A DNA stretch of 64,000 nucleotides from Terriglobus saanensis SP1PR4 (lineage in GTDB: Bacteria; Acidobacteriota; Terriglobia; Terriglobales; Acidobacteriaceae), in the NCBI RefSeq assembly GCF_000179915.2, contig NC_014963.1, positions 2,046,001 to 2,110,000 of the forward strand. Direction: 5' to 3'. Positions 60,906 through 64,000 of the stretch are shown here, piece after piece (the stretch's first letter is position 1; each line of letters opens with the position of its first letter). Under the pieces are notes generated by a model that saw only the letters and a program-made list of their open reading frames with translations, did not search any database and was not told the origin of the DNA. Position numbers and translations under genes: made by a program.

Positions 60906-60926
60906 CAACTGTTAGATAACAGTGAG
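60906..60926 (-). promoter_or_regulatory. ACTGTTA inverted repeat upstream of the receiver-like gene
   Basis: ACTGTTA at 60908-60914 and TAACAGT at 60917-60923 form a perfect 7-nt inverted repeat with a 2-nt spacer, 57-77 nt before the ATG at 60849. The flanks (CAACTGTTAG, TAACAGTGAG) match the two units upstream of the usp gene. Confidence 0.45.
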
Positions 60927-61075
60927 GACGAAGCGACGTTTTGTCCGTATGGATAAGATAAAAGTGCGATACGAGATACCTGTGTTGCGATTTTCCGCCG
61001 GTCTATTTCGTGTGAAGTAGCGCAAAGTCGTGTGAATTTGTTGGATGTGGGACGCAGGATGAGGAGCTGAGGGCT

Positions 61076-62869
61076 TTGGGCAAACGCATAGAGAATAAAG
61101 TCTCCGATACGGCAATTCGTCAGGAGCTGAACAGGATTCTGCGCAGTCCGATGTTCGCTCAGTCCGAGCGGCTCTCCCGCTTTTTGCGATATACCGTGGA
61201 ACACGTGATCAGTGGCCGGGATGAATCGCTGAAAGAATACGTGATCGGCACCGAGGTCTACGATCGGAAGCCACCGTATCATCCGAGCCAGGATTCGATC
61301 GTTCGTACGGAGGCGCGCCGGCTGCGTTCGAAGCTTAAGGAGTATTACGAGCTGGAAGGGACCGAAGATCCGATCTTCATCTTCTTCCGGCCCGGCAGCT
61401 ATATCCCGGTGTTTCGCATGAAGGATTCGGAGACGAGTTATCAGGTCGTTGTCGATGGCCCTCAGGATGAACTTTACGTGGATGGGACCGGCGTTGCCGT
61501 CGCCGTTGTTCCATTTCTCGATCTGTCTGGCCAGCCGCTCTCCGGCCGATATGCGCTTGGTGTGGCGGACGAATTGATTCACGAGCTAATGCAGAGCGAA
61601 GGGTGCCGGGTTGTCTCTGCCAATTCGATCGCGCAACTGGGAGCCTTCGCCTCCGATGTTCCCGGTTTGGCGCGTAAGTTGGGTGTCCAAATCATCTTCG
61701 AGGGAACCGTTCGAGAAGACGGGAACCGGGTACGAGTGACTGCAAGAATCGTAAACGCAGATGGCTTCCAACTCTGGTCGCAGCGTCTCGATGCAGAGGC
61801 TGATCCCGCGAAAGCGTTTGAAATGCAGGAGCAGTTTGCGTCTGCACTAGTAAGCCGGGTGCGCCCGCAGCAATCGGCCGTTTTGACCGCAAAGGCCACG
61901 GCAAGCCCGCTTCTACTTTCCGTCTATCCCACTCTATTAAAGGGTGAATCGCTTATCGAAGAGGGCGTGAGCACGGAGGTACAGGCAGCCCTGGCTAAGT
62001 TCCGCGAAGTTGCTGAGAGTACGCCCAATTACGCGAGGCCTTTTTGCGGAATTGCCCGGTGTCACGTCTGGATGGCGCTTCACGGTGCCTCGCGGTCGCA
62101 CGAGCATATTGTGCAAGCGAGGTCGGCAGCGGAGACAGCGATCACTCTCGATCCGCAGATGGCGGACGCACATACGTCCATAGGAAGTGTTCAGGCCCTT
62201 GAGTGGAAGTGGGAAGAGGCGGAGGGCAATTTGCGCAAGGCGGCTGAGCACAGGGCTCACGCCGCCGGAAGCCGGCAGCTTGCAATGTTTCTGACGCTAC
62301 TTGGGCGCTTTGATGAAGCTTGTCTTTACCTGGACAGTGCGCAGAGAATCGATCCCTTCTCGTATCTGCAGAAAACAGCTCGAGCACGTTTTTTCTACCT
62401 GAGCCGGCGCTATGATGAGGCGTTGGAGCACTTCACAGAGCCTCTGCGTCATGGGCCCATTCCACTCGACGCTCAGCTATATTTAGCCCAATCTTATGCT
62501 GGGCTTGGGAAACATCAGACTGCGCGAGCGCTTGCGCAGCAGGCGCAACGTTGTATCGGAGTTCATCTACCGACATTGGGTTGGATTGCTGAGATTTATG
62601 CCTACTCTCAGGACCGGGCTTCGGCGGAATCTCTTATCGAGAAATTCGGTCTTCTTTTAGCAGGCGCCGAATTGAGCAAGTATCGCCAGGCGCGCCTGGC
62701 TGCGGCTTTGGGCGATCAGGAGATGGCCTTCGCGTTCTTGTCTAGCTCGTATGAGGGAAGGGAGGCCGAGCTACCCTCTCTAGCGGTAGAACCTCGTTTC
62801 GATTCTCTTCGTCGCTTGCCAGAGTTCGCGGAGCTGATGCATAAGACTATTCCCACGCGTCTTGCTTGA
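61076..62869 (+). CDS. TolB/TPR protein with acidobacterial-type N-terminal domain (probable regulator or scaffold)
   Basis: A 597-residue protein of three parts. Residues 10-115 are a conserved domain (SERLSRFLRYTVEHVISGRD, LKEYVIGTEVYDRKPPYHPS, DSIVRTEARRLRSKLKEYYE, FRPGSYIPVF), common in Acidobacteriota and possibly DNA-binding. Residues 130-265 resemble the TolB N-terminal domain also seen in cyclase-type TPR proteins (VAVVPFLDLSG, YALGVADELIHEL, LGVQIIFEGTVREDGNRVRV, GFQLWSQRLD). The rest holds TPR-like helices (ARSAAETAITLDPQMADAHT). No signal peptide or membrane span is visible. The start is TTG at 61076, as no in-frame ATG precedes the conserved domain. A close paralog follows 361 nt downstream. 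Confidence 0.72.
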   Translation: MGKRIENKVSDTAIRQELNRILRSPMFAQSERLSRFLRYTVEHVISGRDESLKEYVIGTEVYDRKPPYHPSQDSIVRTEARRLRSKLKEYYELEGTEDPIFIFFRPGSYIPVFRMKDSETSYQVVVDGPQDELYVDGTGVAVAVVPFLDLSGQPLSGRYALGVADELIHELMQSEGCRVVSANSIAQLGAFASDVPGLARKLGVQIIFEGTVREDGNRVRVTARIVNADGFQLWSQRLDAEADPAKAFEMQEQFASALVSRVRPQQSAVLTAKATASPLLLSVYPTLLKGESLIEEGVSTEVQAALAKFREVAESTPNYARPFCGIARCHVWMALHGASRSHEHIVQARSAAETAITLDPQMADAHTSIGSVQALEWKWEEAEGNLRKAAEHRAHAAGSRQLAMFLTLLGRFDEACLYLDSAQRIDPFSYLQKTARARFFYLSRRYDEALEHFTEPLRHGPIPLDAQLYLAQSYAGLGKHQTARALAQQAQRCIGVHLPTLGWIAEIYAYSQDRASAESLIEKFGLLLAGAELSKYRQARLAAALGDQEMAFAFLSSSYEGREAELPSLAVEPRFDSLRRLPEFAELMHKTIPTRLA

Positions 62870-63230
62870 GACTGTGACCCGCACTCGGGCCTAAAAAGAC
62901 CTTTAGAGAACCATCCGTAGAGCGCTCGCGCGTCTTCGGAATGGACAACCCGAAAGGGTCGCGAAAAGACCACCGCAAAGTAGTTAGTGATTTCTGGAGA
63001 CCGCTCTAAACTCACTCAGTATAGAAGCCCTTATGTTGGCTCGATCATCCACGAGCAGATTTACGTTACGATTCTTATCTACTGATGAGTATGCATTAGC
63101 TATGTTTGGGCTTCTCTACCTCTCCATTGGGCGCATCGATAACGCCGTTACAACGAAACGGAACTCCCGATTAGGTAAGTGCAAGGGATGCTGGAGCGTC
63201 CGTAATACTTGAGAAATACGAGGTGCGACC
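62870..63230. other. Intergenic region between the two TolB/TPR paralogs
   Basis: I see no gene, RNA or strong hairpin here. It is more A+T rich than the flanking genes and presumably carries the promoter of the second paralog. Confidence 0.4.
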
Positions 63231-64000
63231 ATGCTGTCTTCGCTGGGAAATTACAAACCTTCGAACCAATTGGAAGAATTAGATCAAAAACCTCACGGCT
63301 TTCGCATATTTCGAGATGCTGGAGTCGAAGGGGCGGTAGTTGATGCATCTCTTTGCCTAGACAAGCTGGAAAGCGTCGAAACACCTGGACCCGTGATTCG
63401 GCAGCAGCTCAACCATATGTTGCAGAGCAGGGTATTCATTCAGTCTGAAAAGCTTAGCGGATTTCTGCGTTTCATCGTGGAGCACGTTCTCGATGGCAAC
63501 CAAAACTTCTTGAAAGAGTATGTTATTGGGGCCGAGGTCTATGACCGTAAGCCTCCCTATCACCCAAGTCAAGATTCGATTGTGCGGACCGAGGCCCGCC
63601 GGCTGAGAAGTAAGTTGAAAGAGTATTACGAGACCGAGGGCAAGGATGACCCCGTTTATGTCTACCTTCGTCCCGGAAACTATATCCCGGTCTTTCAGTA
63701 CAGAGAGGCTCTCGCGGGCGTAAAAGCTTCGACAGTAGCTGATGGTCGAGTCGTATTGGCGAAAGCCTCGGCAATTGCGATTGCCATCCTACCCTTCAGC
63801 GACCTATCGGGAAACTGCATGTCGTCGATGTATGCGCGAGGAATAGCAGATGAGCTTGCCTATACCCTCATCCATACCGAAGGCTGCAAAGTGGTGTCAT
63901 CTTTTTCTGTAGCCCATTTGAGTGCGCAGGAACAGGATGTGGCCGTCCTGATGCGCAAGGTAGGAGTCGATATTGCATTTGAAGGAAGTGTAAGGGCAGA
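63231..64000 (+). CDS. Second TolB/TPR protein, paralog of the previous gene (3' truncated by window)
   Basis: The frame is open from the ATG at 63231 (GAGG 7 nt upstream) to the window end without a stop, giving 256 residues of a longer protein. After a distinct 50-residue head (MLSSLGNYKPSNQLEELDQK...) it carries the same N-terminal domain as the gene at 61076: SEKLSGFLRFIVEHVLDGNQ, LKEYVIGAEVYDRKPPYHPS, DSIVRTEARRLRSKLKEYYE, LRPGNYIPVF. A TolB-like part follows (IAILPFSDLSGNCMSSMYAR, GVDIAFEGSVRA). The TPR part should lie beyond the window. Tandem arrangement and near-identity of the core segment point to local duplication. Confidence 0.75.
   Translation, partial: MLSSLGNYKPSNQLEELDQKPHGFRIFRDAGVEGAVVDASLCLDKLESVETPGPVIRQQLNHMLQSRVFIQSEKLSGFLRFIVEHVLDGNQNFLKEYVIGAEVYDRKPPYHPSQDSIVRTEARRLRSKLKEYYETEGKDDPVYVYLRPGNYIPVFQYREALAGVKASTVADGRVVLAKASAIAIAILPFSDLSGNCMSSMYARGIADELAYTLIHTEGCKVVSSFSVAHLSAQEQDVAVLMRKVGVDIAFEGSVRA

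Noticed and set aside
62716-63015. 99-codon minus-strand open frame at the end of the first TolB/TPR gene
   Set aside because: Mostly antisense to the coding region and without similarity to known proteins.
1-64000. CRISPR arrays, tRNA/rRNA genes, insertion sequences, phage or conjugation genes
   Set aside because: I looked for regularly spaced repeats, cloverleaf-type sequences and transposase-like proteins and saw none; dedicated tools (tRNAscan-SE, Infernal, ISfinder) would be needed to exclude small RNAs and remnants.

Overview
The window looks like a chromosomal stretch of a soil or plant-litter Acidobacteriota (Terriglobia, Acidobacteriaceae type). This is an inference from gene content: two Oar-like TonB-dependent receptors with an N-terminal carboxypeptidase-regulatory-like domain and no SusD partner, TolB/TPR proteins with the KEYVIG...RTEARRLR N-terminal domain, Tat-exported lactonase-type beta-propellers, a PEP-CTERM protein, moderately high G+C, and many secreted carbohydrate-active enzymes. 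I see no rRNA, tRNA, CRISPR array, transposase or phage gene.

Layout. 1-3131: the end of a GH105 gene, then kduI, kdgK and kdgA, which carry unsaturated uronates from pectin to pyruvate and glyceraldehyde-3-phosphate (kduD is not here). 3132-3376: two REP-like inverted repeats between convergent genes. 3377-6457 (minus): an alginate-lyase-family protein behind a fused pabB-pabC folate gene. 6550-11067: GH38 alpha-mannosidase converging on GH27 alpha-galactosidase. 11366-14830: TonB receptor 1 with a 12+12 nt inverted repeat in its promoter region. 14926-20087 (minus): BBE-type flavin oxidoreductase, lactonase and mutarotase-like protein in one unit, with a second lactonase upstream; this may be a sugar-oxidation module. 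20202-23188 (minus): a phospholipase C/acid phosphatase-type gene translationally coupled to an orphan amino-acid-type binding protein. 23496-27695: GH51 arabinofuranosidase, araD, araB. 28030-40201: TonB receptor 2, GH35, GH106, GH28, GH105 and CE12 on one strand, with PL22 and a second CE12 on the other strand; together a rhamnogalacturonan-I/pectin degradation locus. 43221-46963: a divergent GH13 protein overlapping a Tat-exported PQQ-like propeller. 47161-51126: a TIGR03118-type propeller and a secreted beta-helix/malectin protein. 51617-54785: a glycine-zipper protein, an unusual subtilase and a PEP-CTERM protein. 54963-59684 (minus): an EmrA/EmrB/TolC-type efflux operon with a small fourth gene. 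59792-60849 (minus): a UspA-family protein and a degenerate receiver-domain protein that share an upstream ACTGTTAG motif. 61076-64000: two tandem TolB/TPR paralogs, the second running off the window.

Working together: secreted and periplasmic enzymes strip acetyl groups (CE12), side chains (GH35, GH51, GH27, GH106) and backbone (GH28, PL22, GH105) from pectin. The two TonB receptors probably import oligomers through the outer membrane. The Kdu/Kdg and Ara enzymes feed the sugars into central metabolism. No inner-membrane sugar transporter and no dedicated transcription factor is present among these genes, so both must be encoded elsewhere.
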